A program made the position numbers and the translations under genes. This document shows, piece after piece, positions 21,620 through 33,514 of a stretch of DNA of 64,000 nt. The stretch's first letter is position 1, and every line of letters begins with the position of its first letter. The stretch lies in assembly GCA_005406025.1 (NCBI GenBank), contig BGZK01000219.1:434001-498000 (forward strand), in the 5' to 3' direction. A model generated the notes under the pieces. That model saw nothing but the letters and a program-made list of their open reading frames with translations. It was not told the origin of the DNA and searched no databases. The stretch comes from Eumeta japonica. Lineage: Eukaryota; Arthropoda; Insecta; Lepidoptera; Psychidae.

Positions 21620-22640
21620 AATGGACCTTACAGGCCTGCCCCAAAACTTCCCGCATTGCTTTGAGCAAAGATGTTTTTGAGCTCCAAAAGTACAAAAACA
21701 TTATTGCTCACATTTTAAATTATCAGCGTTCTTTTTCCATTAGAAGTGTAAAAGATTGACACTAGGTCATTTTTAAATGTAAAAAATAACAATTACGAAG
21801 ATATTATTCAAATATTTTGTAATAATTACTTTTGAATGAAGCTTCTGACTTAAATGGAACTATTTATGGGTATTCGATATTCAAAAAGTATATACAAAAA
21901 TGTAAATACTTTTTGAACTCAAAAAATAAATATATCTTGAAAATCGACCAATCTAGAAATCTAAAAGTTAATTTAAAAAAAAAACACTTTTTTAAACTTT
22001 TCGACGACGATATCTTTTGATCAGTTAATTAATTTCAAAAAGAGTTGCTATATTCGACGGAGTTTTTTGGCACGAAAACATATTCTATTTCAAAACAATA
22101 TTTTTTTTAAAAGCCTGAGTTATTATAAAAAAAAAATCGAATTGTTTTCGTTCATGATATCTCTCGTAGAGAAATAAATTGTTATCCATTAATTTTACAG
22201 CATTCGACGCAGTATTGTCAGAAATAAAGCTTATTAGATTTTGGAATGGATCAGTTCAACAGTTATGAAATTAGTCGAAAAAACATTTTAATTTAGACTC
22301 GAAATTCTAAAAATTTATGTCATATTTTTGGGTTAAAATTTAATGAGTCTTTTTTGATGCCACAAGCCCGATTGTAATTGATTTATTCGTTATACACATT
22401 CACCCACGCACGTACGCTCCCAACGCACGCGTGTACGCACGCACGTACCCACGCACGCACATACCCACGCACGCACGTACAAACGCACACACGCTCGCAC
22501 GCACGCACGCACGCATACTAGCACGCACACTTACCTGTCAAAATGGACAGAAGTTTCTTAGGACCTAAAAACATCGAAAATTCATGAAATATCGATTTTA
22601 TAAAATCGGATTGAAAACAATTACAGAAAACCCAAAATTG
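21620..22640 (+). repeat. Repeat family C copy with internal ACGC microsatellite
   Basis: Colinear, in opposite orientation, with 60440-61400. Shared landmarks in order: CCGCATTG, ATTTTTAA, CAAATATTTTGT, CTTTTGATC followed by TTTCAAAAAGAGTTGC, ATTTTGGAATGG, ATTGTAATT, a microsatellite (22398-22530), then TCTTAGGACCT, AACATCGAAAATTC and AATCGGATTGAAAAC. Both copies carry a simple repeat at the same internal position but with different units. No conserved protein. Confidence 0.6.
22398..22530. repeat. Degenerate (ACGC)n microsatellite
   Basis: A run of ACGC, ACGT and CACGCACGTAC units over about 130 bp, embedded at a fixed position in repeat family C. Confidence 0.85.
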
Positions 22641-22784
22641 TACAAATATTTTCAATTTTATGACGGTAGATTAAAAGAGTCGATGAGCTAAGGTTGTATA
22701 GTGTGGAAAATTTGCAGACACATTTTCTTACCTTTCATATGATCTTTGATGAAGAAATAAAAACACAACTAAACGCCGTCGTTC

Positions 22785-22790
<6 letters not shown>

Positions 22791-22818
<28 letters not shown>
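22791..22818. repeat. (AT)14 microsatellite
   Basis: Perfect AT dinucleotide run. Similar short AT runs lie at about 26439-26454, 30459-30479 and 59449-59466. Confidence 0.9.
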
Positions 22819-22821
<3 letters not shown>

Positions 22822-22979
22822 CTCGATAGGTTTTTTGCAACCTTTTCCCCTATTTAAAGGCTTCCATAATTTCTAGATGTAAATTTAATATTTCCTAACT
22901 TGAAAGCTAAGATTTACATATTTGTTCCATCATAGACTTTGCTGAAACTTAACAGAGCCAGCCGTGCTTCAACGTTTCT

Positions 22980-23480
22980 TAAATATCAGATAAATGTCCT
23001 ATTGACACATCGATGGATCCATCGACATTCATAAACATATAGGCGGCAAATGTACCTTCTTTTTTTACTGTGATGCGCGATATAGCAAGAGTTATTAATA
23101 ACAGTGAGTTTCTCGCATCCAGCGGTCGTTCCGCCCTGTAGTTCTGAAGGCGGGCCATAAAACTCACGGATCCGTGTCAGTCTTTATCGAAGACGCGCCT
23201 CGGCGACGGTATTAACAGCCCTCGCACCCGAAATTATCTTTAAACAAATTGTCTGATCGGTTCCGGGTAGCGCGCAAATTGCCCGTACGGTACATCCGCG
23301 GCGGCATTATCTACTGTCAGCAACACGTTTCGCGGTTTTTGCATATAAACGACGCGTCTGCAGCACGGTATGCACCGGCCTTATGATTACAACAATAAAT
23401 CTTGGACACGGTCCGCCGACGCCGCAGACACGGGCGACGCCGAGTAGAATGCGGATATCTTCGAATATATTCGACTGCGA
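22980..23480. other. GC-rich single-copy island, possible regulatory element
   Basis: CpG-rich block standing out from AT-rich repeats on both sides. It lacks repeat landmarks and has no exon-like frame with good splice sites. It resembles the islands dense from 36 kb on. Conserved noncoding function is conjecture. Confidence 0.3.
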
Positions 23481-23730
23481 ACTACGCAGGCACTAGATCA
23501 TTAGTGGATGTATATAAATTAAACATTTTTGAATTAAACATGAATTTTGATATCTTTCCGCATTCCGTGTTTATTTCACTTTGTGATATTGGTATCAATA
23601 GCTTGACAATGACGTAAAAGGTAATTTTATCGGTTTAATTTTAATCAGTGACGTAGAAATCATACAAAATATATATACTTGTCTTTGTCGGAAGGTTGAT
23701 TCGGTATTACACAAATAACAATTATATTTT

Positions 23731-24724
23731 AGGGTTCAGTGCCTCTAGTGGAAAAAAGAACCCTTATAGGATCACTTTGTTGTCCATCTGTCCGTTTGTC
23801 TGTCAATATTCTTCTCAGGAACGCGTGGAGGTATTAAGTTGAAATTAAATGAAATACTTGTCTGCGATCGCTTAACTGCAAGAACTCAAGTTTCTAAGTC
23901 AACGTAATCAAAAAATACGATTGAAATACGTCTATTTATGCCTTATATTTTGAAACTCGCAAGTAAATCAAATCTTGTAGAGTACTTCCCATTAATCTAA
24001 AATCATTAAATTTGACAAGAAAGTTCCCACAACATACATAAGCGAAAAAATCCGAAAATCGACAATTTCTAAAAAATATGCAATTGTATGAACCGTGATG
24101 TAGAACAATATATGGGAGCACATGTTTTAACTTTGAGCTATGAAAACCAAATACTATAAAAAACGGATATTTTTAATAAAATTCAAAAGCTTTTTACAAA
24201 AAAGCAATAATTTCGAAATCCCTTCGACTAATATCTCACCACAATTGGTATCAAGACCAAAATCATCGAGAATCTTGATTCATATTTTCAAATTCACATT
24301 GAAAATATCTTTATTTCATAGGTTATAAAATAAACTTGAAATACATCATATTTTTTTGAGAATTTACATCTTATCGCTCGTTCAGATCTTTGCCTCGACA
24401 AGAAAGAGAACTTAAGGGTAGCTATTTTCTAATTTCATCGTGCGCAGCCAAAACAAAGACAAAACTATTAATGAACGAAAGGGCCCGGTGAATAGTTGAG
24501 CCATTTATGCCCATGGATATATGTCATCTATATATTGTAATTGTGTGATATCCTTTTTTACTGAGCGATTGTTTAATAATGCTCTTAAATGTATATGAGT
24601 GTAAATCTTGAATATCCATAGGAACCCTATTGAACCTTGATGGATGAAATATCTATATGCAGAATTAAATTTATACGGAACCCTCAGGGTGCGAATCCTA
24701 ATTGCTCTTTCCAGGTTTTTTAAA
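23731..24724 (+). repeat. Dispersed lepidopteran repeat, family A copy 2
   Basis: Starts GGGTTCAGTGCCTCTAG, continues CCCTTATAGGATCACTTTGT, GTCCATCTGTCCGTTTGTCT and GAACGCGTGGAGGTATTAAG, and ends near 24724 with ACGGAACCCTCAGGGTGCGA and a T-rich tail. This is the more complete of the two copies (the other is at 741). Antisense open frames over it are not genes. Confidence 0.65.
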
Positions 24725-25045
24725 TAACAAATATAAGTGAAAAATCGTTACAAGGATGTAAAGGTTTATACCTTTTAATGTAAATGAAACGAACAATAAC
24801 CCTCAATAAATTTCATAATCAATTCAATAAATATAATAATAGTCAATATAAAAAGAAGATTCAAATTACCATCCAAAAGGCAAGGCTGTATTTTTGAATG
24901 TGAATTCATGTTAGCATACATTTATAGGATTTATAGACAAAATATGTTGAATTCTGTTGTGGTGGTATAAAAAAAATTAAAAACTACTCCAAAAAATCAC
25001 TTTTCTGTAGCTATTTTTTACGTTTTTCTCTAAAACGTAAAAAGA
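24725..25045. other. AT-rich spacer
   Basis: AT-rich DNA up to the TA target of the next mariner. Nothing recognised. Confidence 0.5.
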
Positions 25046-25047
25046 TA

Positions 25048-26072
25048 CGAGGGCTGCTAATTATGTATCCGGAACTGGCCACATAAAGAACAATATTTTA
25101 AAATGAAACTCCTTGGCTATGCTCACGAACGCATTCAAAGGTCGCCTTAAATCGGTTAAATCGGTGTACTACAAAATATCGATGCTGTGCAAGAACTAAT
25201 AATACAAGATCGTCCTGTTACATATCGGGAAATAAAGAAGTCCTTGAGCATAAGTATGATGGGCATACATAAGATATTACACAAAAATTTGACTGTAAAA
25301 AAAATTGGTTTGCATCGGATTTCGCACAACTTGAAAATTTATAAAAAACAAGCTCGTAAAGATTGGTGCAAAAAAAAGATAAAAAAAAATACAATCATGG
25401 TGCGTCAAACGCTGTTTATAATATGTACACAGGTGATGAATCTTAGATCTATGCGTATGACCACGAAACTAAACAACAGTCGACGGTGTAGGTGTTCGAA
25501 GACTATCCGAACCCAACAAAAGTGATTCGTGCCAGAAGCACTTTGAAGCAAATGGCTGCCTGTTTTTTTTTTTTGTATAAATTGACATTTGATTACACTG
25601 CCACTAGATAATCGTAAAACGGCTAATTCGGAGTGGTACACAACCATTTGTTTGCCAGAAGTTTTTGAAGAAATAAGAAAAAACAACCGACAATGCAGAA
25701 TCATTCTTCATCATGACGATGCTAGCTATCACATCGGCCGACACAATTCGATTTTTGGAAGGTCAAAAAATCGAATTGACGGGTCACCCTCGTACAGCCC
25801 CGATTCGGTACCCAACGATTTCTATTTATTCCCAAGCGTGAAGAATAAATTACGTGGTCAACATTTTTCGAGCCGCGAAGAAGACGTTGCTCCGTTTAAA
25901 ATGCACGTTTTGGAGATACTTCAATCAGAATGGAAAAAGTGCTATAAAAATTGGTTTCAGCGTATATAAATTTGCATCGATCATCATGACGAATATTTTG
26001 AAAAGCAAAAAAAACCATATGAAATGATAGACGTTTGTTTTTTTTTTCTGAACACACAAATAGCAGCCCTCG
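25048..26072 (+). mobile_element. Mariner element, subfamily 2 (1025 bp, deleted)
   Basis: The terminal repeats are CGAGGGCTGCTAATTATGTA at the left and, read inward, CGAGGGCTGCTATTTGTGTG at the right, with TA at 25046-25047 and 26073-26074. The termini differ from the other two mariners in the window, so this is a separate subfamily. Only about 130 bp separate the left end from codons near residue 80-90 of the transposase, so the DNA-binding half has been deleted. Confidence 0.85.
25170..26030 (+). pseudogene. Mariner transposase pseudogene, N-terminus deleted
   Basis: The readable part begins with VQELIIQDRPVTYREIKKSL, the second helix-turn-helix, and continues through a frame of 112 codons. 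After frameshifts come NSEWYTTICLPEVFEEIRKN; ILHHDDASYH with the second catalytic Asp; SPDSVPNDFYLFPSVKNKLR with the third Asp; and LEILQSEWKKCYKNWFQRI, then a stop where the family normally reads on, followed by ICIDHHDEYFEKQ. The catalytic Asp pair is present but the missing N-terminus and frameshifts make the copy inactive. Confidence 0.8.
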
Positions 26073-26074
26073 TA

Positions 26075-26659
26075 TGAAAAAACTGTGTAACTGTAACAAA
26101 AGTACGCAAAGTAACTATAAAAAAAACATATCATCGAGAATATACTTATAGATAATATAAAATAATATAGACACAACCCTAATAAATGCTCGGCCAGACT
26201 ATAAGCAGGGGCGCGATCGGGTGGCCGATCGCGCAGCTCACCGCGACGCAGGATCTACGTGACAGATGTTCTAAGGCTGTCAGTACGACATTTCTAAGTA
26301 TATTTTTAAGCTATTTTTCGCAGAAACGGCTACTTCAATGACTATAGTTTCTTTTGCAAAATTATTTTATGAGGGGAGGAAATTATGAATATTTGTGAAA
26401 AGATGCCTCATAAAATCCACCTGCATATTTTATATAAATATATATATATATATAGTAATTGAAATTGAAGCTATATACATTTATATTAAAAAAAAAATTT
26501 TTTGACTGAATTTCGGAAAAAAATGTTTTGTGTAGAAAAAAAAGTAAAACTGTACATTAAAATCATCAAATTTGAGACAAAAAAAATTTGTTTTTGATAT
26601 AAACGTCTATAACTTTTTAGATTACTTAATAAAAAATATCAAGTATATGCAAGATCGGC
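26075..26659. other. AT-rich spacer with 10-bp GC hairpin
   Basis: Mostly AT-rich with A/T runs. At 26211-26234 GCGCGATCGG and CCGATCGCGC form a perfect 10-bp stem with a GTGG loop in a small GC-rich patch. No gene. Confidence 0.5.
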
Positions 26660-26748
26660 CAATAAAATATCCGACCATGCTCACTGTAGGGTTCTAGCCG
26701 TTACTACAATAAACGTACCACAGATGAAAAAAAAAACTAAGTTTTTAT
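26660..26748 (+). repeat. Family B repeat copy 1, 5' piece
   Basis: CTCACTGTAGGGTTCTAGCC, CGTTACTAC, then ACCACAGATGAAAAAA align with 49388-49437 of copy 2. The repeat is interrupted here and resumes around 27955. Confidence 0.5.
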
Positions 26749-27840
26749 GGTAGGGGAGCCCGAGAGGGGATTTCGGGATTTACTCGAGCGCGGCACATTA
26801 ACGTAAGGGAGCATCCTTATACCCTGTTGAGTACCTCCAGCAAATATGAGCCTCATATATATCGCCGCCAGTCAAGGATAAGGAATCAGGTTAGTAAAAA
26901 AAAAAATGATCATCTCAAATTCTCGAGCGTGTCAGATTAAGAGAGCGCGAATTAATTACATGCTGAAAAGCGTATATTCCTCTAATCTGACAATTTGCGA
27001 GTTACGCAAAGAAGTGGGAGGGTTTCAAACTTGTACAAAAAAAAGTCATCTCGACATTCTCGAGGGCTAATTTTTCTTTTATTTTGAAGGAAATAATTCA
27101 AGGATGACGAAAAACACATAATTAACGATTTCCACAAGCCGAAGTAACAAAAATTCATCGATGAAGTTTAATGCGTGTAGCTGCGTGACGCCTTTATTCC
27201 CCTCTGAGGATGAAATCGAGCCAGAGGAGGAAGGTGATTCTACCGATGAAAATGATAATTTTAAAAAAATATGCAAAAAACAATTATTTTTTTGTAATTA
27301 TTTTCTTGTAAATAAAAATATTCTACTTACAAAAACATACACTTCTTTATTTGCATGCTGTTTCTTGAGCTTTTCAATTAATTAAGTTCAATGTTTAAAA
27401 AAAAAAATTAAAAAGTTATTTAATTGTCAGATTAGGCGAATCCTTCCAGATAATCGTCAAATTATGAGACAGCACGTCTAGGGCATAAAGATGAACCATA
27501 TATATCTTTATCTGACACGCTTGAGTATTTCAAAATGGCGAATTTTTTGCACATTCTAATAATGGCCGCGAATTCGCGTCACATCCAAATCGTCAGATTA
27601 GTATTTAAGAGCTTTTATGTAGGTTCACTTAACATCCCCTTAGAAAATTAGACGCCCTCGATTAAATTTTTTTTCATTTTAAATCCTTACGTACGATCAC
27701 CCCCATCATGGAAACAGTCAGATTAACTATACGTACATTTTTATAAATACGTATGACATGAATGCTATCAATATCTGACGCGCGCGATTCCATGCAAGAG
27801 CTTTTTACATTTTTGAAAATCTATAGCTTCTTCCCCTACC
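26749..27840. mobile_element. Unclassified insert bounded by GGTAGGGGA inverted termini
   Basis: GGTAGGGGAG at 26749 and TTCCCCTACC ending at 27840 are inverted. The 1092-bp interior interrupts family B. It holds seven GTCAGATTA-type boxes: forward at 26931, 27426, 27592 and 27717; reverse at 26983, 27508 and 27771. Part of the sequence resembles a repeat I have seen in other Lepidoptera, but I cannot assign a superfamily. No open frame longer than 74 codons and no domain. Target duplication not clear. Confidence 0.4.
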
Positions 27841-27954
27841 GATGAAAAGGTATATACTACGTGACATTTTTTTTCTTTTTATCATCTAAGCTTCACAACC
27901 CAATAGATCTTTATGACGTACGAGTAAATTCCGATTTAGCATCGTGGGCCCCCT

Positions 27955-28562
27955 TTCTATTAGGGTTGTTTTCATATTTCCCATCACAAAGTAGGTATAA
28001 GCACTTTAGTTTAGTTCCTGTAACTAGAGGAACAAGTAGGTATGTCGACTATTATCCTTAAACTAGTGTAAACTAAAGTGCACCAACAAAAGACCGTATT
28101 TTCATGCCACTTACGTCCTTTTGTTGAGAAGCTCATTTTTTCATATTTTTGCATATAAGGTTTAATAAACAAAAGGGAGGGAGGACACAATTTATGCTAC
28201 TTTTAAAACAATTATTTCCAGAAACATGTACTAAATTAAAAAAAAAAAAACGCTTAAAAACTAATAAGTTTTAAAATACCTGTAGAAGTATGCGCTACAA
28301 GTTGATATTTGCTTAAACAAATATCCAGTTTCTGTAACATGTATGGAGTGCCGCCTTTCAGAAATATTTATAGTTGTTATTTAAATACGAAACTAACTAG
28401 CAGCTTATACAAGACAGCTATACTCCCAATTTCAAGAATATACATCTTGTAGTTTTTATAGTAAAATGCCTGTGACATATGGACATACGTACGCACAGAC
28501 GGACATGATGAAACCATTAGGGTTCCGTTTTTGCTATTTGGTCTCGGAATCCTAAAAAATGA
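27955..28562 (+). repeat. Family B repeat copy 1, 3' piece
   Basis: TTTTCATATTTCCCAT, AAAGTAGGTATAAGCACTTT, AAAGTGCACCA, GGGAGGGAGGACA, GAAATATTTATAGTTGTTAT, then CTTGTAGTTTTTATAG, GGACATGATG, GGGTTCCGTTTTTGC and GGAATCCTAAAAA. These occur in the same order as copy 2 (49460-50110). Noncoding. Confidence 0.65.
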
Positions 28563-29006
28563 AAAATTCAATTTTCGTTTTTTTATTAATTTTTTTTTAA
28601 ATTCCTCGCGGCTGGGCTATAAATTTCAATATCTCGGTTTCTATTGCAAATACGTCAAAAGTAATTCAGAAGATTTTATAGAAAATTTTAATCTCTAAAG
28701 TTTTCGATTGAGACACTTTTTAATGCATAACATAAAAAGATATATGTTTTGAGACATTATCAAAAAAAAAATATTTTTGGGGTAATTTTTAATTGTTTTT
28801 TTGCCCTCCATATAGAAATAAACGTATTTTAATTATAAATCCTTTAAATGTATGCTAAAATGAACTTATATTGAAAAATTCAGGTTTGCCTTTTGGATTT
28901 TAATTTGAAACATTTTATTGGACTATAAAAACAATTCATGGTTTGTGCGGATGGTAACACTGAATAATAAAAAAAAAGAAAATATATTAAGCTGACCCCA
29001 AATAAT
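28563..29006. other. AT-rich, probably repeat-derived
   Basis: Very AT-rich, with A and T runs. No gene. It may be another degraded dispersed repeat, but no second copy is evident here. Confidence 0.4.
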
Positions 29007-29165
29007 AAATAATGTATTGCTATATTCTCACTGATGATAGTCGTAGTTGTGGATAGTATACATTAAATAAAAATAAACTTGTTACAAATAATGTATTACT
29101 ATGTTCCTACTAGTGATAATAGTAGTTGTGGAGAGACATTTCAAATAATAAAAAAATTAGATATC
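29007..29165 (+). repeat. Imperfect 79-bp tandem duplication
   Basis: AATAATGTATTGCTATATTC..GATGATAGTCGTAGTTGTGG is repeated 79 bp later as AATAATGTATTACTATGTTC..GTGATAATAGTAGTTGTGG, about 80 percent identical by eye. A third weak unit may follow near 29190. The open frame across it shows no domain. Confidence 0.65.
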
Positions 29166-29649
29166 TTAAATTGCTTCCAAATGACAGATAATGTGTCACT
29201 AGAGGTAACAATGTTAATTCTATCAGCAACTGTTTTTTTCGTGAACCTGATATACCATCAAAGTACTCGTCAATATAATCAGTATAATACCAACCAATAT
29301 TGTAAATACATCAATGAACAATTCCTTAATTAAAGAAAGTCAAAATCGCGTTATTTCACAAACTGCAGCAGAATTTGTAGATTAGAGATGATTACGACCT
29401 TTTAAAATCACATTTAAAAAACTCTACATACATGTGGTGCTTTGCACATCTCCATTAAAATCATACATTATATCACATATTCAGCAATTGTTTACTTAAA
29501 CCTAATTGCATTTGCAATGTAACTAGAAATCACAATGTGTTAAAGGCATAGTTTTTTTGTAATATGTATCACCTTTCTAGTTATATAACTACACGCACTT
29601 TATATTACCAAATAACATTTCTTATTGTATCCATTTTTTGTATATTTAT
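29166..29649. other. AT-rich spacer
   Basis: No feature recognised. Confidence 0.45.
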
Positions 29650-30120
29650 TCTATAGTTGCCCAATAGGACATCTGGTCACGAGTGCGCGACTGCAAGTCA
29701 CTTAAAATTTCTCCTCTCCACTTTTCTTTTTCGAAAAGTCGTAATTTTTGCGGTGTGTAAGTAAATTGTAGGTTCCCGGATTTTTTTTTCAATTACACAC
29801 CCAAGGCGTTTCTTTTCAATTACGCCCCGGAGAAAATTGCAGCTTCGCGGACCTTTATTTAGTGATAACTGCCGGACGGGCGGCCGAGTGTTTGTTTACC
29901 CGCACACAGCGCATGACGCAGACGGAGCGACACGAAATCGCATAGATAACGGGAAAATGGCCCATAGCGAGAGCAACTCCGTTCTCTCGTAATCTATGAT
30001 TAGATGAGTCCCATTATAGTATTTCAGTTTCTCAAACAGGGCAATGTTTATACTATAGCGTGAAAACGGACAACTGTCGACTAAGGTACGAGGCACTTTC
30101 ATTTGTGGAGAGACGTTCTG
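29650..30120. other. Moderately GC-rich island
   Basis: Unique-looking, GC-richer block (strongest 29820-29960) amid repeats. No convincing exon. Possible conserved noncoding element, untested. Confidence 0.3.
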
Positions 30121-31884
30121 CCTTCTATTCTACCTCAAGCAATATTATTTGACACCTCCAGTTAATCCTCTGCACACTTTACAAATTAGGATTATCCATC
30201 GCGACAACAACCAAGAAAAAACATTCAGAAAGTTATAGAAAAATTTATTAAAGAAAAAAAAATATATATTCACTTTCATTCAATGTGACTTAAATATAGC
30301 CGAGTTTGTAATCATTCTCTTGAACAGTTCAATACTTTACCAAATTAAAATCTGTCCAAAATGAACATTGTATTTCAAAAATTATTTAATAAGAAAAATT
30401 ATTGATGACAATTTTCTTTCACTTTCACATTTATATAACATCATTATGATTCTCCAAATATATATATATATATATATATGCAGGTTCTCATAACTACTAT
30501 TGCATTTCACTCACATGAATTCCTTTTGAAGAATATGTACAGTAAAACGCACGAAACTCTGCCACTGTGAAGTTAGTCACGAAAGCGTCGCAATGGCGTA
30601 AACTTGGTACTCGGGGGGAGAAGAAGGAAGGGTCGGGAAGTGTTGAAACCTGCGCCTTACATCATTCGCAGGCAATTCAGACCGCCATAGCTCAGTGCGT
30701 TGTACTGTAATAACACTGCTTGGTCATCCGTCGTGAAATATTCAACAAATGCAATTTATATGATTTTACACCAAAAATGTAAATCTAATGTACACACGTT
30801 ATTACCGCTTACCGCAAATATAAACAAAAATTGAATATTATTTACAATTTATTGTAGGTTAGAATTAACAGTAACTCGACTCTGTCACATAGCGGTGTAC
30901 GATTTCATTTGAGTCATCGTCATATTTTTATTTTTAATACATATATCGTTTTTCCAAAAGCGCTATAATTTATAATCGTAATAAAAAATGATTGTAATTT
31001 AATAAAAATGATACTACCCTATGCGACTTTTTTTGTGATCTGTACTGTATGTATACAATAGTGCGCATGTGCAATCTTCTTTAACTATTTTTTATTAAAA
31101 CTAAAGTGATGGCCGCTGTTTTCAAACAAGATATAGTTCTCGTAATGATATGATAATGCACTTTTTTGTTCTGATTTTTAAGAACAATGGTTTTATAGAT
31201 AGATAACGAGAACACGTAACGCGAACATCTAATTTCCTGTAACTGAATCAACTGTGATACATGGACGGCCAAGTACATAGACGAACGTGGTGAAATAATT
31301 ATAAGACTATATTGACAAGTATAAAACGTAAAACGTTTTTATATTTTTCAATATAATGTATAAACGCGGCCCAAGCCATTTAGGTAGAACAGAATCATGT
31401 CTGTAGCGGCCGTATGTCTTGCAAGCATTCCGAACACGTACCAGAGCTATGTATACGATCGTCGGTGCAGTTGTGTCCCGCCACCTGTCGTTGGCGGAGG
31501 ACAACTGCGCTGATGACTAGGCCATGATGGCACCTTTATTTTTATTAACGTGGCCAGGCAAAATTATTTACGTTTTTAATTAAATAGATTAATAATCTGA
31601 TTTTGGTAAAAGTAAAGAGCACAATAAAAATTTTGTTTTGCTTCCAATCTGGAACACTGTCTTACATAGCATCAAAAAATAGCAAATAATAATTAGTTTA
31701 ATAATTTCGAGAATATTCAACGAAATCAATGATTAACTTTTAATTTCTCAATCTCCTGAATACTCGCATTTTATTGAAAATGTTTAATTTGCAAAAAATA
31801 CGTATCAAAAAATTAATATCTAATAAGTAATGCAATTTAAAGTTTTACCTATGTCATTACTTCCCTACTACTTTTGCGCAGCAG
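30121..31884. other. AT-rich spacer
   Basis: AT-rich with an (AT)n run at about 30459-30479. Small open frames lack domains. A mildly GC-richer patch lies at 31370-31510. No repeat identified. Confidence 0.4.
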
Positions 31885-31886
31885 TA

Positions 31887-33103
31887 AGTGGGGCGCACTA
31901 TAAGTTTCTGGAACTGGCTACTTATATAAACAATATTTAAAAAGTAATTACTACATTTGAAAATGGAAGTTTTCCTCTAGAATACAGTTTGTTTCATCTA
32001 TCAATCGCTATTACATTGTGACGTCATTTTAAAAATTGTGTGTCTTCATCATTATGGACTTAAGTCGTGAAAATTTTCATAGTATTATTTTCTACGATTT
32101 TAAGTATGATTTGACAGTTCAGAATAGCCTCGCTTGGCTTCGAACTGCTTTTGGCGATAAAGCACCGTGCAAGACGACTATCTATAACTTGTTTGTAGAA
32201 TTCAAGAGCGGTTGTGTCAACCTCAGTGACGAATTTCGTGATGGTCGCCCGACCATCGTTGTGAACAACAAAAAGATCGATGGTAGGTCACATACCATGA
32301 GATTCGGACACCCTTAGGCATAGGCATGAGTCAAACACAATCAACCCTACAAAAACATTTGGGTATAAAAAAGCTATGATCGCGGTAGATCTCACACAAC
32401 TTGACTGAATTTCAAAAAATGGGCATCACTTAGAGTATTGCCATGCTTACCAGATTCAAGAAAGGGGCGTCACATTTGGTGAGGGTCATAGTAACAGGTG
32501 ACGAAACGTGGATTTATTGCTACGAACCTAAAATAAAACAGCAATTGATTATATGGGTCTATCGAGATGAGCCGAAACCAACCAAAGAGGTACGCGAACG
32601 AAGTGCTTCTAAGCGGATGATTGCTTCATTTTTTATAAAACTGGACATGTTGCTTTGGAGACTTGTATCGGTACCCGACCATTTATTTGCTGAAAGTCAT
32701 TAACGAACTCCATAAAAATAACCGTAAACCTCGTATCATTTTGCACCACGACAATGTCAGTTCTCCTACAACCAAAGACTATTTTTTTTGAATGAGAAAG
32801 ACATAGAACTTATGAGAGCAATCCTGCATACAGTCCCAACTTGGCACCATAGGACTTTTTTTGTTTGCAAAAATGAAAAACCAATGACGGTCAACCAAAC
32901 GCGGTCAACGATTTTCATCCCTAGAAGAGGCTGTCAAAGAGTATAAGAAATATGTTTCCGAAGTCATCAGGGAGGAGTAATGTGTTTTCAAAATGGGTTA
33001 ATTCGTATGAAAAAGCTCATTTATGCTAACGGAGAATATTTTGAGAAACAGTAAGTTTCTTTTTGACCATTGATAGTAATAGAAATTTTCAGTGCGACCT
33101 ACG
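31887..33103 (+). mobile_element. Mariner element, subfamily 1 copy 2 (1217 bp)
   Basis: TA at 31885-31886 and 33104-33105 flank the element. The left end AGTGGGGCGCACTATAAGTT pairs imperfectly with the right end read inward, CGTAGGTCGCACTGAAAATT. The right-end repeat is nearly the same as the left end of the mariner at 6542, so both belong to one subfamily. The interior carries a broken transposase. Confidence 0.8.
32054..33054 (+). pseudogene. Mariner transposase pseudogene
   Basis: From the ATG at 32054 the first helix-turn-helix reads well (SRENFHSIIFYDFKYDL, then LSDEFRDGRP). After frameshifts come VTGDETWIYCYEP, with the first catalytic Asp; ILHHDNVS, with the second; and YSPNLAP, where Asn stands in place of the third catalytic Asp and a stop follows within four codons. 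The native C-terminus (CFQNGLIRMKKLIYANGEYF, then EKQ and stop at 33052-33054) is retained. The copy is inactive by both frameshift and catalytic loss. Confidence 0.8.
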
Positions 33104-33105
33104 TA

Positions 33106-33514
33106 CAAGCACTGCTAGCGAGACTTCATGACTAAGTCAGAAACCAATATCAATTGTTATTGCTGTATAGAGTTTTAGTATTGTTAATTTCTAGAAATAT
33201 TGTCAATGCCATATTTATCAAAAACTACTAGTTCAACGTTTCTCTGGCAACGTTGGTCTAAAAAAGGAAGAGATTATGTCTGTTTACGGAAGTACACAGA
33301 TCGTATTTGCATTATATAAATGCAAGAAGTGATCCCTTTTATACTTACATGTGGTAGAAAGAGCAATGCAGGCGGTCTCTCTACGAAATAAACTTCAAAA
33401 CTAAAAAATTCCCGGAAATAATGGAATAAATGATATGGCTCTGAAAATAAGCAAGTTTGAACAGGTTAGACTGCTAGAAATAGAGCCATGCTATGGTCAA
33501 CTTGGCTGTAACAA
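33106..33514. other. AT-rich spacer
   Basis: No gene, RNA or repeat boundary recognised. Confidence 0.45.

Noticed and set aside
22398..22530. A CRISPR-like repeat array
   Set aside because: It is a degenerate tetranucleotide microsatellite with no spacers, in a eukaryotic repeat.
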